From assembly GCF_009184865.1 (NCBI RefSeq), contig NZ_CP045096.1, forward strand, positions 3,038,001-3,102,000: a stretch of DNA of 64,000 nucleotides. The letters run 5' to 3'. This document shows positions 37,180 through 45,305 of the stretch, one piece after another (the stretch's first letter is position 1; each line of letters begins with the position of its first letter). Both the position numbers and the translations under genes were made by a program. The stretch is from Streptomyces phaeolivaceus (GTDB lineage: Bacteria; Actinomycetota; Actinomycetes; Streptomycetales; Streptomycetaceae). Under the pieces are notes generated by a model, which was not told where the DNA came from, did not search any database, and worked only from the letters and a program-made list of their open reading frames with translations.

Positions 37180-38378
37180 CGAACTCGCTGCGACCGCACG
37201 ACCGGTCCAGGGCGCCGCTCCCGCCGGCACAGTCACCACAGTCGCCGGCCGACGGAGTGCCGAGTCCGCGCTCGCTGAAGTCCTCGTCCCCCCACCCGAC
37301 GCCAAGTGGCGCCTCCCCGGAGGCCAGACCGGCCAAACAACGTGACGCGTTCTTCGACAACGCCAAGTACCTCGCCATCGTGCTCGTCGCGATGGGGCAC
37401 GCGTGGGAGCCGCTGACCGACCACAGTCGCGCCGCCGAGGCGCTGTACATGTGCGTGTACACGTTCCACATGCCGGCGTTCATCATCATCTCCGGCTACT
37501 TCTCGCGCAGCTTCGACATGCGCCCGGACCGGCTCCGCCGGCTGATCACCGGTATCGCCGTGCCGTACGTGCTGTTCGAGATCGCGTACTCGTTCTTCAA
37601 GCGGTACGGCGACAACGATCCCTCGCACCCGATCAGCCTGCTCGACCCCTGGTACCTCACCTGGTTCCTGATCGCGCTGTTCGTGTGGCGGCTGACGACA
37701 CCGCTGTGGAAGGTGGTGCGCTGGCCGATCCCGTTGGCGCTCGGCATCGCGGCGCTCGCCTCGGTCTCGCCCGACATCGGTGACGACCTGGATCTGCAAC
37801 GGGTCCTGCAGTTCCTGCCGTTCTTCGTCGTCGGTCTCTTCATGAAGCCCGCGCACTTCCAGTTCATGCGGCGCCGTGAGGTGCGGATACTGTCCCTGCC
37901 GGTCGCGGCGGGCGCGCTGGCGCTGGCGTACTGGCTGGGGCCGGACATGAACTCGGCGTGGTTCTACCACCGGGACAGCGCGCAGGAGCTGGGTGCGCCG
38001 TGGTGGGCCGGGGTCGTCATGACCTTCGCGCTGTTCGGCTGCTCCATGGTGCTCACCACCTGCTTCTTCGCCTGGGTGCCCCGGCGGAAGACGTGGTTCA
38101 CCGTGCTGGGCGCGGGCACGCTGTACGGCTACCTGCTGCACGGGTTCCTCGCGAAGGGCTCCCGGTTCTGGCACTGGTACGACACGAACGCGTGGGTGTA
38201 CCAGCCGGCCGGTGAGCTGTTCGTCACGTTCGTCGCGGCGGCCGTGATCACGTTGTTGTGCACGCCGCCGGTGCAGCGGATGTTCCGGTTCGCGATGGAG
38301 CCTCGGATGGAGTGGGCGTTCAAGCGGGACGCGGCCGAGTTGGCGCGTGAGCGGGGGAAGGTCGGGGCCAAGGCGTAG
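37176..38378 (+). CDS. Membrane acyltransferase, acyltransferase-3 family (400 aa)
   Basis: Ten or so hydrophobic helices and the motif FDNAKYLAIVLVAMGHAW near the start, with the conserved histidine, mark an acyltransferase-3/OafA-type protein of the Fucose-4-O-acetylase-like branch. FHMPAFIIISGYFSRS is the second family motif. Such enzymes O-acylate sugars or lipids at the cytoplasmic membrane. GTG at 37176 is chosen because GGGAGG stands just before it; a TTG 17 codons upstream extends the frame without a site. The N-terminal 50 residues are Pro/Ser-rich and disordered. Confidence 0.85.
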   Translation: MTNSLRPHDRSRAPLPPAQSPQSPADGVPSPRSLKSSSPHPTPSGASPEARPAKQRDAFFDNAKYLAIVLVAMGHAWEPLTDHSRAAEALYMCVYTFHMPAFIIISGYFSRSFDMRPDRLRRLITGIAVPYVLFEIAYSFFKRYGDNDPSHPISLLDPWYLTWFLIALFVWRLTTPLWKVVRWPIPLALGIAALASVSPDIGDDLDLQRVLQFLPFFVVGLFMKPAHFQFMRRREVRILSLPVAAGALALAYWLGPDMNSAWFYHRDSAQELGAPWWAGVVMTFALFGCSMVLTTCFFAWVPRRKTWFTVLGAGTLYGYLLHGFLAKGSRFWHWYDTNAWVYQPAGELFVTFVAAAVITLLCTPPVQRMFRFAMEPRMEWAFKRDAAELARERGKVGAKA

Positions 38379-38394
38379 GCGGTACTCCCCCCGT

Positions 38395-38883
38395 TCAGTT
38401 CTGGTTGTTCGCAGCCTCCTCGGCCGTCGGTTCGTCCGGCAGGCCGAGGAGGTTTCGCATGTGGGCGTACTTGTGGGTCAGGCGGGTGCGGGTGGGGGTG
38501 TCCAGGGCGGCGAGGCGGGCCGGGTTCGCGTTGTGGGCGAGGTCGGACTGTTTGACGAGGAGGGCGCCGGGGGTGCTGAGGATGCGGGCGGCGTAGGACT
38601 CCGGGGGTTCGCCGGGGCGTTTGGTGAGGGCCAGAACAATGGCCTTCGTGCGGGGGGTCAGGGGGGCGTCCCTGAGCCATTCCTCGGTGAGGGCGTCGTC
38701 CTCTATGGCGTCGTGCAGCCAGGCCGCGGCGATCTGGTCCTCGTCGCCGCCTCTCGTTCCTACGCCGTTCGCCACGGCTTGGAGGTGTTCGGTGTAGGGG
38801 TGGCCGGACTTGTCCGTCTGGGTGGCGTGGGCGGTTCTGGCGAGGGTCTCTATTTCGGGGAGGGTGAGGGGGGTTGGGGGCAT
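38395..38883 (-). CDS. HD-domain phosphohydrolase-like protein (162 aa)
   Basis: The metal-binding HD pattern of SpoT/YfbR-type hydrolases is visible: ARTAHATQTDKSGHPYTEHLQAVA at 15-38, AAAWLHDAIEDDALT (HD at about 57-58), and VKQSDLAHNANPARL. It resembles the hydrolase half of RelA/SpoT small homologues but lacks a synthetase domain. AGGAG lies six bases before the ATG. A role in (p)ppGpp or other nucleotide hydrolysis is possible. Confidence 0.8.
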   Translation of the reverse strand: MPPTPLTLPEIETLARTAHATQTDKSGHPYTEHLQAVANGVGTRGGDEDQIAAAWLHDAIEDDALTEEWLRDAPLTPRTKAIVLALTKRPGEPPESYAARILSTPGALLVKQSDLAHNANPARLAALDTPTRTRLTHKYAHMRNLLGLPDEPTAEEAANNQN

Positions 38884-39134
38884 CGGGGCTCCTGGGGGTG
38901 GTGGGGTTCGGGGTGTGGGGTGTGGGTTTGGTTGTCGCCCCCGCCGCCCCTACCCGTCCCGTCCTCAAGGGGCTGTGCCCCTTTGACCCCCTTGAGCGCC
39001 TAATGGGTAGGGGGGCGGGGGGTTGGGGGCGGGGGGGGTTGGGGGCGGGTGCGGGTTCGTCGGGGCTTGTCGCGCAGTTCCCCGCGCCCCTGAGGGGCGC
39101 GTCGTTCCCTGCGCCGTTTACGGGGTGCGGTTGG
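38884..39134. repeat. G-rich intergenic region with dispersed repeats
   Basis: It holds AAGGGGCTGTGCCCCTTTGA (38969-38988), a short palindrome, then runs of G, and copy 3 of the dispersed motif: TCGCGCAGTTCCCCGCGCCC followed by CTGAGGGGCGC (39066-39100), itself a hairpin. No gene is seen. Confidence 0.6.
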
Positions 39135-40307
39135 TCACCTGGGGGGTCTGGGGCCTTCTCGGCAGATGAGGAGTAGGGCTCGGTCGTCGTTGACGTCCTT
39201 GGCCACTGCTTCGATGAGGTGCCAGGCGGCGCCGTGGAAGCCGCCGGCCACGTAGCGGTCGGCCTCGCCGGTGAGGCGGTCGATGCCTTCGACTATGTCG
39301 CGGTCGGAGGTCTCCACGAGGCCGTCGGTGAAGAGCATCAGGACGTCGCCGGGGCGCAGGGAGCCCTTGACGGGGTCGAACTGGGCGCCGTCGTAGACCC
39401 CGAGGAGGGGGCCCTCGGCGGCCTTCTCCTCCCAGCGGCCGGTGCCGGCACTGAGCTGGAGGCCGGGTGGATGGCCGGCGGAGAAGAGTTCGTAGTCGCC
39501 GGAGTCGAGGTCGAGGACGAGGTGGATGGAGGTCGCGAAGCCCTCGTCCCAGTCCTGGCGCAGGAGATAGCCGTTGGCCGCCGGGAGGAACGCGTGCGGT
39601 GGGAGCGATCCCAGCAGGCCGCCGAAGGCGCCGGAGAGGAGCAGGGCCCGGGAGCCCGCGTCCATGCCCTTGCCGGAGACGTCGGTGAGGACGACTTCGA
39701 GGGTGCGACCGCCGTTCGTACGGGCGGCCACGACGAAGTCGCCGGAGAAGGACTGGCCGCCCGCCGGGCGCAGGGCCATCTCGCGATGCCAGCCGGCCGG
39801 CAGCTGCGGCAACTTGCTCTGGACGCGGATGCGTTCACGCAGGTCGAAGAGCATGGTGCCGCCGCGCCGCCAGGGGACGCCGACGCGGCTGCGGAACTGG
39901 GCGATGAGCAGGCCGAAGAAACCGCAGGCAGCGACCACCAGCACTATGCCGGGGGTGACTCTGGCCGGGCCCTCGGTGTAGGGGCCGAGCTTCACGGACT
40001 CGATGATCAGCGCGGTCGCGGCGGCGGCGTAGAGGCTGAGGAGGCTCGCGGGGCGGAGCAGCAGACCGCCCGCGACGATGGGGAGGACGAGGACGGCGGG
40101 TGAGAACCACACCTCGTCGATCAGGGTGAGACAGGCGATCAGCGGGATCATCAGCAGCAGACCGGCGAGGGCGATCCAGTCGGAGCCGTCCCCGCGGAAG
40201 TAGTCGACGGCGGATTTGCGCACGCCGGTGCGGGCCCGGTGAACCAGCTTCTTCATCCGGGCCGTGAACGTATCGGCCGCCGCGCGCCGCTCTCGTCCTG
40301 CTGCCAT
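39135..40307 (-). CDS. Membrane PP2C/SpoIIE-family phosphatase (390 aa)
   Basis: Residues about 44-145 contain five membrane helices (LAGLLLMIPLIACLTLID and following). The C-terminal 230 residues are a SpoIIE/RsbU-like PP2C domain with GGQSFSGDFVVAAR, VVLTDVSGKGMDAG and DVLMLFTDGLVE, including the metal-binding aspartates. Such phosphatases dephosphorylate anti-anti-sigma factors and so control alternative sigma factors. No sensor domain is evident other than the membrane part. It diverges from the GNAT gene. Confidence 0.9.
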   Translation of the reverse strand: MAAGRERRAAADTFTARMKKLVHRARTGVRKSAVDYFRGDGSDWIALAGLLLMIPLIACLTLIDEVWFSPAVLVLPIVAGGLLLRPASLLSLYAAAATALIIESVKLGPYTEGPARVTPGIVLVVAACGFFGLLIAQFRSRVGVPWRRGGTMLFDLRERIRVQSKLPQLPAGWHREMALRPAGGQSFSGDFVVAARTNGGRTLEVVLTDVSGKGMDAGSRALLLSGAFGGLLGSLPPHAFLPAANGYLLRQDWDEGFATSIHLVLDLDSGDYELFSAGHPPGLQLSAGTGRWEEKAAEGPLLGVYDGAQFDPVKGSLRPGDVLMLFTDGLVETSDRDIVEGIDRLTGEADRYVAGGFHGAAWHLIEAVAKDVNDDRALLLICREGPRPPR

Positions 40308-40532
40308 TGTTCGGGACCTTATCCATCGGACCAGCCCCTGTGCACAGGAGGTCCTACTTGTCCCCCTTCCGAGGGCCGGTTCACGACGAATCTCACACAG
40401 ATCTCACACCGGAACGTGTTCTTCTGCCCCCGTGCGCCCTCCGTGCGGCACCTGGGAAGGATCCCACGTCGAACGGCGACGCGCGGGGCAAATTCGCTCG
40501 CTCGTACCGGATTGCCCTGCTAGGCATGGCGT

Positions 40533-41780
40533 ATGACGACTGAGCTGCGGGCGCTGCGCAAGGAAGACTGGACCGTCTGGTACGACAACCTCCTCCGCGC
40601 CTTCGGCGGAGTCCCGGAACCGGCCGAGGAACGGGAGTTGTGGCAGGCGCTCACGCCGTACGACCGCTCGATCGGGGTGTGGGACGGCGATCAGTGCGTG
40701 GGGTCGGCCGGAGCGTACGACTTCCGGCTCACGGTGCCGGGCGGTGCCGTCGTGCCGGTGGCGGGCGTCACGATGGTCGGGGTCGCGGCCACGCACCGGC
40801 GGCGCGGGGTACTGACGTCCATGATGCGGCGGCAGTTGGACGACGTCCGCTCCTGGGGGGAGTCGGTGGCCGTGCTGACGGCGTCCGAGCCGGTGATCTA
40901 CGGCCGGTTCGGGTACGGCCTGGCCACGCAGCGGCTCGGCGCGGACATCGACACCACCCGGGTACGGCTGTCCGTACCGCCCGGCACCGATGACGTACGG
41001 CTGCGGTACGCGGACCCCGCCGAGGTGCTCGACGCGTGCGAGACGGTGTACGCGCGCCGGGTGCCGGAGCGGCCGGGGATGCTGGAGCGGCGGCCCGGCT
41101 GGGAGCGGTTGGACCTGCTGGACACGGAGCAGCAGCGGCAAGGGGCGTCGCCGCTGCAGTGCGTGGTGGCCGAACGGGCCGGGGACGGGGGCGGTTCCGG
41201 GGTGGTCGGGTACGCGCGGTTCTGGGTGAAGGCGGACTGGGGGCCGGGCGGGGCGGAGGGCGTCGTCCAGGTGGGTTCGCTGGAGGCCCTGGATCCCGCC
41301 GCGCGGGCCGCGTTGTGGCGGTTCCTCTTCGACATCGACCTGACGCGGTGCGTGGTCGCCCCTCGGCTGCCGGTCGACGATCCGTTGCTGCATCTGGTGT
41401 CGGACGTCCGGCGGTGCGGGCTGCGGATGAAGGACGATCTGTATCTGCGGCTCGTGGAGGTCGGTGCGGCGCTGCGGGCGCGGACCTATCAGGCACCGCT
41501 GGACGTGGTGTTCGAGGTCGAGGACGCCTTCTGCCCCTGGAACGAGGGGCGTTGGCGGCTCACCGGCGACCCCAAGGGCGCCACCTGCGAGCGGACCGCC
41601 GACGCCGCCGATCTCTCCCTCTCCGTACGGGAGTTGGGGTCGGCCTATCTGGGCGGGGTGAGCCTGTCCTCGCTGGCCGCGGCCGGACGGGTACGGGAAC
41701 TGCGCGAAGGCGCGCTGGCGGAGGCGTCCCTGGCGTTCCTGTCGTCGACCGCGGCACCCTGGCTGCCGCACGGGTTCTAG
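40533..41780 (+). CDS. Eis-like GNAT N-acetyltransferase (415 aa)
   Basis: The length and three-part layout fit the Eis family: a GNAT domain with the acetyl-CoA loop TMVGVAATHRRRGVLTSMMRR at about 79-99, a second GNAT-like domain, and a C-terminal sterol-carrier-like domain (EDAFCPWNEGRWRL). The last residue before the stop is the conserved C-terminal carboxylate region (LPHGF). Eis enzymes acetylate aminoglycosides and other amines. The stop codon lies inside the CTAG at the edge of the inverted-repeat element that follows. Confidence 0.88.
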   Translation: MTTELRALRKEDWTVWYDNLLRAFGGVPEPAEERELWQALTPYDRSIGVWDGDQCVGSAGAYDFRLTVPGGAVVPVAGVTMVGVAATHRRRGVLTSMMRRQLDDVRSWGESVAVLTASEPVIYGRFGYGLATQRLGADIDTTRVRLSVPPGTDDVRLRYADPAEVLDACETVYARRVPERPGMLERRPGWERLDLLDTEQQRQGASPLQCVVAERAGDGGGSGVVGYARFWVKADWGPGGAEGVVQVGSLEALDPAARAALWRFLFDIDLTRCVVAPRLPVDDPLLHLVSDVRRCGLRMKDDLYLRLVEVGAALRARTYQAPLDVVFEVEDAFCPWNEGRWRLTGDPKGATCERTADAADLSLSVRELGSAYLGGVSLSSLAAAGRVRELREGALAEASLAFLSSTAAPWLPHGF

Positions 41781-41918
41781 GGCCTGTTGACAATTCCCGT
41801 CGTCGCCCGGAGGGCGGCCCCGCGGCGTCGTGGGGGCCCCTCCCGGTCGAGCGAGGCCGAGAGCGGGGGAGCGTGCATGGCGTCGCGAGGCAGACGGGAA
41901 TTGTCAGACAGGCCCTGG
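41777..41918. mobile_element. MITE-like element with 23-24-bp terminal inverted repeats (142 bp)
   Basis: The left end CTAGGGCCTGTTGACAATTC, continuing CCGTC, faces GACGGGAATTGTC, continuing AGACAGGCCCTGG on the right. The arms differ by one inserted base and by CTAG against CTGG at the tips. The interior is non-coding. The size and inverted ends fit a non-autonomous transposable element. It abuts the GNAT gene so closely that it supplies the stop codon. Confidence 0.65.
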
Positions 41919-41937
41919 GACGGCGGCGGCCCGGGGT

Positions 41938-42759
41938 TCATCGCCGCTGGCAGGTCGGGCACCAGAAGAGGTTGCGGGTGGCGAGGTCGGCGGTGCGGAT
42001 CTCGTCGGCGCAGATGTGACAGGCCCTGGCCGCCCTGCGGTACACGTACACCTCGCCGCCGTGGTCGTCGACGCGCGGCGGGCGGCCCATGGCCTCCGGG
42101 AGGTGTTCCGGGCGGACGGTGTCGATGCGGTTGTGGCGGACGCCCTCGCGCATCAGGGCGACGAGGTCGGCCCAGATCGCGTCCCATTCCTCGGCGGTGA
42201 TGTCCTTGCCCGCGCGGTACGGGTCGATGCCGTGCCGGAAGAGGACCTCGGCGCGATAGACGTTGCCGACGCCCGCGATCACCTTCTGGTCCAGGAGGAG
42301 CGCGGCGATCGCCGTACGGCTGCGGGAGACCCTGGCGTAGGCGCGGGCCGGGTCGGCGTCGGGGCGGAGCGGGTCCGGGCCGAGGCGGGCGTGGACGGCC
42401 CGCTTCTCGGCGTCGGTGATCAGGGCGCAGGTCGTGGGGCCCCGGAGGTCCATGTACGAGGTGTCGTTGCGCAGCCGCAGGCGGACGGTGTCCGTGGGCG
42501 GGGGCGCGGGGGCCGGGCCGAAGGTGACCTTGCCGAAGAGGCCGAGGTGGATGTGGACCCGTTCCTCGGCGGCCTCGTCGCCGAAGTGCAGGAAGAGGTG
42601 TTTGCCGTGGGCCTCGGCGGTGTGGAGGGGGGTGCCGGTGAGGAGCGCGGCGGCGTCGGCGAACTTGCCCTGGGGGCTGGTGACATGGGTGGGCCCGGCT
42701 CCGCCGAAGTGTTCGCGGCAGTCCTGGGCGAGGCGGTGGATGGTGTGCCCCTCCGGCAC
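41938..42759 (-). CDS. Fpg/Nei-family DNA glycosylase/AP lyase (273 aa)
   Basis: GTG at 42759 gives the N-terminal PEGHTIHRLA, with catalytic Pro2 and Glu3; GGAGGG five bases upstream supports it over the longer frame. The helix-two-turn-helix motif LLDQKVIAGVGNVYRAEVLF and a C-terminal zinc finger (CHICADEI...WCPTC) complete the fold. The PEGHTIHR start points to the Nei2-type branch of actinobacterial endonuclease VIII, removing oxidised bases. Confidence 0.92.
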   Translation of the reverse strand: MPEGHTIHRLAQDCREHFGGAGPTHVTSPQGKFADAAALLTGTPLHTAEAHGKHLFLHFGDEAAEERVHIHLGLFGKVTFGPAPAPPPTDTVRLRLRNDTSYMDLRGPTTCALITDAEKRAVHARLGPDPLRPDADPARAYARVSRSRTAIAALLLDQKVIAGVGNVYRAEVLFRHGIDPYRAGKDITAEEWDAIWADLVALMREGVRHNRIDTVRPEHLPEAMGRPPRVDDHGGEVYVYRRAARACHICADEIRTADLATRNLFWCPTCQRR

Positions 42760-42833
42760 GTTGCCCTCCGGGGGTTCGGCAGGGTGGGTGGGGGGTGGTT
42801 CGGGGTGCGTGGTCGGGTGCGGGTGGGTGGGCG

Positions 42834-42917
42834 CTGGTCGCGCAGTTCCCCGCGCCCCTGAAAGACTCCGGGCGCCACCCATGCCGTTGAGGGGCGCGGG
42901 GAACTGCGCGAGAAGCC
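42834..42917. repeat. Dispersed palindromic repeat, copy 4 (inverted pair)
   Basis: TGGTCGCGCAGTTCCCCGCG and its flank (42834-42861) face GGGGCGCGGGGAACTGCGCG (42891-42910, arm to 42917). The centre GGGCGCC is also self-complementary. It lies between rpiB and the glycosylase gene. Confidence 0.75.
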
Positions 42918-42977
42918 CCACCGGGCCCGCGGTCGCCCTCCGAGCCCGGTCGCCCGAGCTCGTGGGCGGCCCAGAAG

Positions 42978-43463
42978 CTACGGCTGGGGGTGGTGTGCCG
43001 GGATCGGGGGGAGGTCGCCCGTCGTCTCGTAGGCGGCGAGCATGTCGATGCGGCGGATGTGACGCTCGTCACCGGAGAACGGGGTGTTGAGGAAGGTCTC
43101 GACGAACTTGGTCGCGTCCTCCTCGGAGTGCATCCGGGCACCGACGGCGACGACGTTCGCGTTGTTGTGCTCGCGGCCCAGCGCGGCCGTCTCGGCGCTC
43201 CACGCGAGCGCGGCACGGACGCCGGCCACCTTGTTCGCGGCGATCTGCTCACCGTTGCCCGAGCCGCCGATGACGATGCCGAGGGACCCGGGGTCCGCGG
43301 CCGTGCGCTCCGCCGCGCGGAGGCAGAAGGGCGGGTAGTCGTCCTGGGCGTCGTAGATGTGGGGCCCGCAGTCGACGGGCTCGTGGCCCGCGGCCTTCAC
43401 CCACTCCACGAGGTGGTTCTTGAGTTCGTATCCGGCGTGATCAGAGCCGAGGTAGACGCGCAT
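42978..43463 (-). CDS. rpiB: Ribose-5-phosphate isomerase B (161 aa)
   Basis: RpiB/LacAB fold with MRVYLGSDHAGYELKNHL at the start, VIGGSGNGEQIAANKV as the phosphate loop, and LGREHNNANVVAVGARM. It interconverts ribose-5-phosphate and ribulose-5-phosphate in the pentose phosphate pathway. Length is normal for actinobacterial RpiB. The catalytic base position carries a Glu-based arrangement of actinobacteria (GNGEQ) rather than the E. coli cysteine. Confidence 0.94.
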   Translation of the reverse strand: MRVYLGSDHAGYELKNHLVEWVKAAGHEPVDCGPHIYDAQDDYPPFCLRAAERTAADPGSLGIVIGGSGNGEQIAANKVAGVRAALAWSAETAALGREHNNANVVAVGARMHSEEDATKFVETFLNTPFSGDERHIRRIDMLAAYETTGDLPPIPAHHPQP

Positions 43464-43740
43464 GGTCCGAGTGTGACACGCGTGTTTCGGCGCGGCACGA
43501 CGGGGTGCGGGCAGGTAAAAACGTGAGCCACACCACGGAACCTCAAGTAAATCTCAAGTAACAATCCGGATTCAAAGGTTCAGGAATCCTTTCACCTCCG
43601 ATTCACTGGGCCGATCTTTACAGCGGCCCACCCGGACCCCGGCTGTCGGGTCTCGTTTCCCGCTCTTACGAGAGTCGATCGGTCAGTCGCTGGGCAGACG
43701 CACGGAAGTCCCCACAACTGCGCAAAGGAAACCTCCCCCC

Positions 43741-45180
43741 ATGACCTCGCAGCCGACCCTGCCGTCCCCGGCGGATACCGAAGGCTCCTCCTCTCCCCCG
43801 TCCCCCGGTCTGCACGCCGGTCTCAAGAACCGCCATCTGTCGATGATCGCGATCGGCGGTGTGATCGGTGCCGGTCTGTTCGTCGGGTCGAGCTCCGGCA
43901 TCAGGACCGCCGGCCCCGGCATCCTCCTGTCGTACGCGCTCGTCGGCACGATGGTGGTGCTGGTGATGCGGATGCTCGGTGAGATGTCCGCCGCCAACCC
44001 GACCTCGGGTTCGTTCTCCGCCCATGCCGACCGCGCGCTCGGCCGCTGGGCCGGGTTCTCCATCGGCTGGCTGTACTGGTTCTTCTGGGTCGTCGTGCTC
44101 GCGGTCGAGGCCACCGCGGGTGCGGTGATCCTGGAGGGCTGGATCCCGGCCGTACCGCAGTGGGGCTGGGCGCTGATCGTGATGGTGGTGCTGACCGCCA
44201 CGAACCTGGTGTCGGTCGGTTCCTACGGCGAGTTCGAGTTCTGGTTCGCCGGGATCAAGGTCGTCGCGATCGCCGCGTTCATCGTGGTGGGCGGGCTGGC
44301 CGTGTTCGGGCTGCTGCCGGGTGCCGACACCGGGAAGGCCGGGCTGTCGAACCTCACCGACCACGGCGGGTTCCTGCCCAACGGGGCCGGCGCGATCCTC
44401 ATCGGTGTGCTCCTGGTCGTCTTCTCCTTCATGGGCAGCGAGATCGCCACGCTGGCCGCCGGTGAGACGGAGAACCCGCAGAAGGCCGTCACCAAGTCCA
44501 CCAACAGCATCATCTGGCGGATCGGTGTCTTCTACCTCGGCTCCATCTTCGTCGTGGTCACGCTGCTGCCGTGGGACGACCCGTCGATCAAGGAGAAGGG
44601 CTCCTACGTCGCCGCCCTGGACTCCCTCGGGATCGCGCACGCCGGGCAGATCATGAACTTCATCGTGCTGACCTCGGTGCTGTCCTGTCTCAACTCCGGT
44701 CTGTACACCGCCTCACGCATGGCGTACTCGCTGGGTGAGCGCGGGGACGCGCCGCGCGCGTTCGGCCGTACGAACGGGCGCGGTGTGCCGATGGCCGCGA
44801 TCCTCTCCTCGGTGGTCTTCGGCTTCGTCGCCGTCGTCTTCAACTACTTCTTCCCCGAGGGCGTCTTCCTCTTCCTGGTCAACTCCTCCGGTGCGGTCGC
44901 CCTGTTCGTGTGGCTCGTCATCTGCTTCTCGCAGCTGCGCTTGCGGCGGATCATCGAGCGGGAGACGCCGGAGAAGCTCGTCGTGAAGATGTGGCTGTAC
45001 CCGTATCTGACGTGGGCCACCATCGGGTTGATCCTCTTCGTCCTCGGCTACATGCTCACCGACACCGAGCACGGCAACCGCGAGATCCTGCTGCTGTCGC
45101 TGCTGGTCGCGGCGGTGGTCGTCGGTATCGCGCTGGTGAAGGAGAGGATCGGCGGCGGCAGCAAGAAGGCCGACGTCTGA
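43741..45180 (+). CDS. Amino acid permease, APC family (479 aa)
   Basis: Twelve hydrophobic helices with the APC consensus HLSMIAIGGVIGAGLFVGSS at helix 1 and FMGSEIATLAAGETENP in the middle indicate an AAT-type proton-coupled amino acid importer (GABA/aromatic/branched-chain group). AAAGGAAA is upstream of the ATG. The 5' region has two CTCAAGTAA direct repeats (near 43542 and 43554), possible regulatory sites. Substrate cannot be told. Confidence 0.9.
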   Translation: MTSQPTLPSPADTEGSSSPPSPGLHAGLKNRHLSMIAIGGVIGAGLFVGSSSGIRTAGPGILLSYALVGTMVVLVMRMLGEMSAANPTSGSFSAHADRALGRWAGFSIGWLYWFFWVVVLAVEATAGAVILEGWIPAVPQWGWALIVMVVLTATNLVSVGSYGEFEFWFAGIKVVAIAAFIVVGGLAVFGLLPGADTGKAGLSNLTDHGGFLPNGAGAILIGVLLVVFSFMGSEIATLAAGETENPQKAVTKSTNSIIWRIGVFYLGSIFVVVTLLPWDDPSIKEKGSYVAALDSLGIAHAGQIMNFIVLTSVLSCLNSGLYTASRMAYSLGERGDAPRAFGRTNGRGVPMAAILSSVVFGFVAVVFNYFFPEGVFLFLVNSSGAVALFVWLVICFSQLRLRRIIERETPEKLVVKMWLYPYLTWATIGLILFVLGYMLTDTEHGNREILLLSLLVAAVVVGIALVKERIGGGSKKADV

Positions 45181-45228
45181 GCGTTTGAGCGTTTGAGCGT
45201 TTGAGAGTCTGAGAGTCTGAGAGTCCGG
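45181..45228. repeat. 8-bp tandem repeats after the permease gene
   Basis: Three copies of GCGTTTGA are followed by two of GAGTCTGA and a degenerate GAGTCCGG, in register with the permease stop. The repeat is non-coding. Confidence 0.85.
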
Positions 45229-45250
45229 TTTCTGATCTCTGAATCTCTGA

Positions 45251-45299
45251 CGGTGACGGGGTCCGGTGGCGGTTGCACGCCGCCGGGCCCCGTCACCGT
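45251..45299. terminator. Bidirectional terminator between permease and kinase genes
   Basis: CGGTGACGGGG..CCGG.GGCGG pairs with CCGCCGG.CCCCGTCACCG across a 7-base loop, a stem of about 20 pairs between the two convergent genes. Confidence 0.85.
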
Positions 45300-45305
45300 T
45301 CGCGC

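Noticed and set aside
43464..43740. Riboswitch in the leader of the amino acid permease
   Set aside because: Only a short direct repeat (CTCAAGTAA twice) was found; no known riboswitch core could be recognised.
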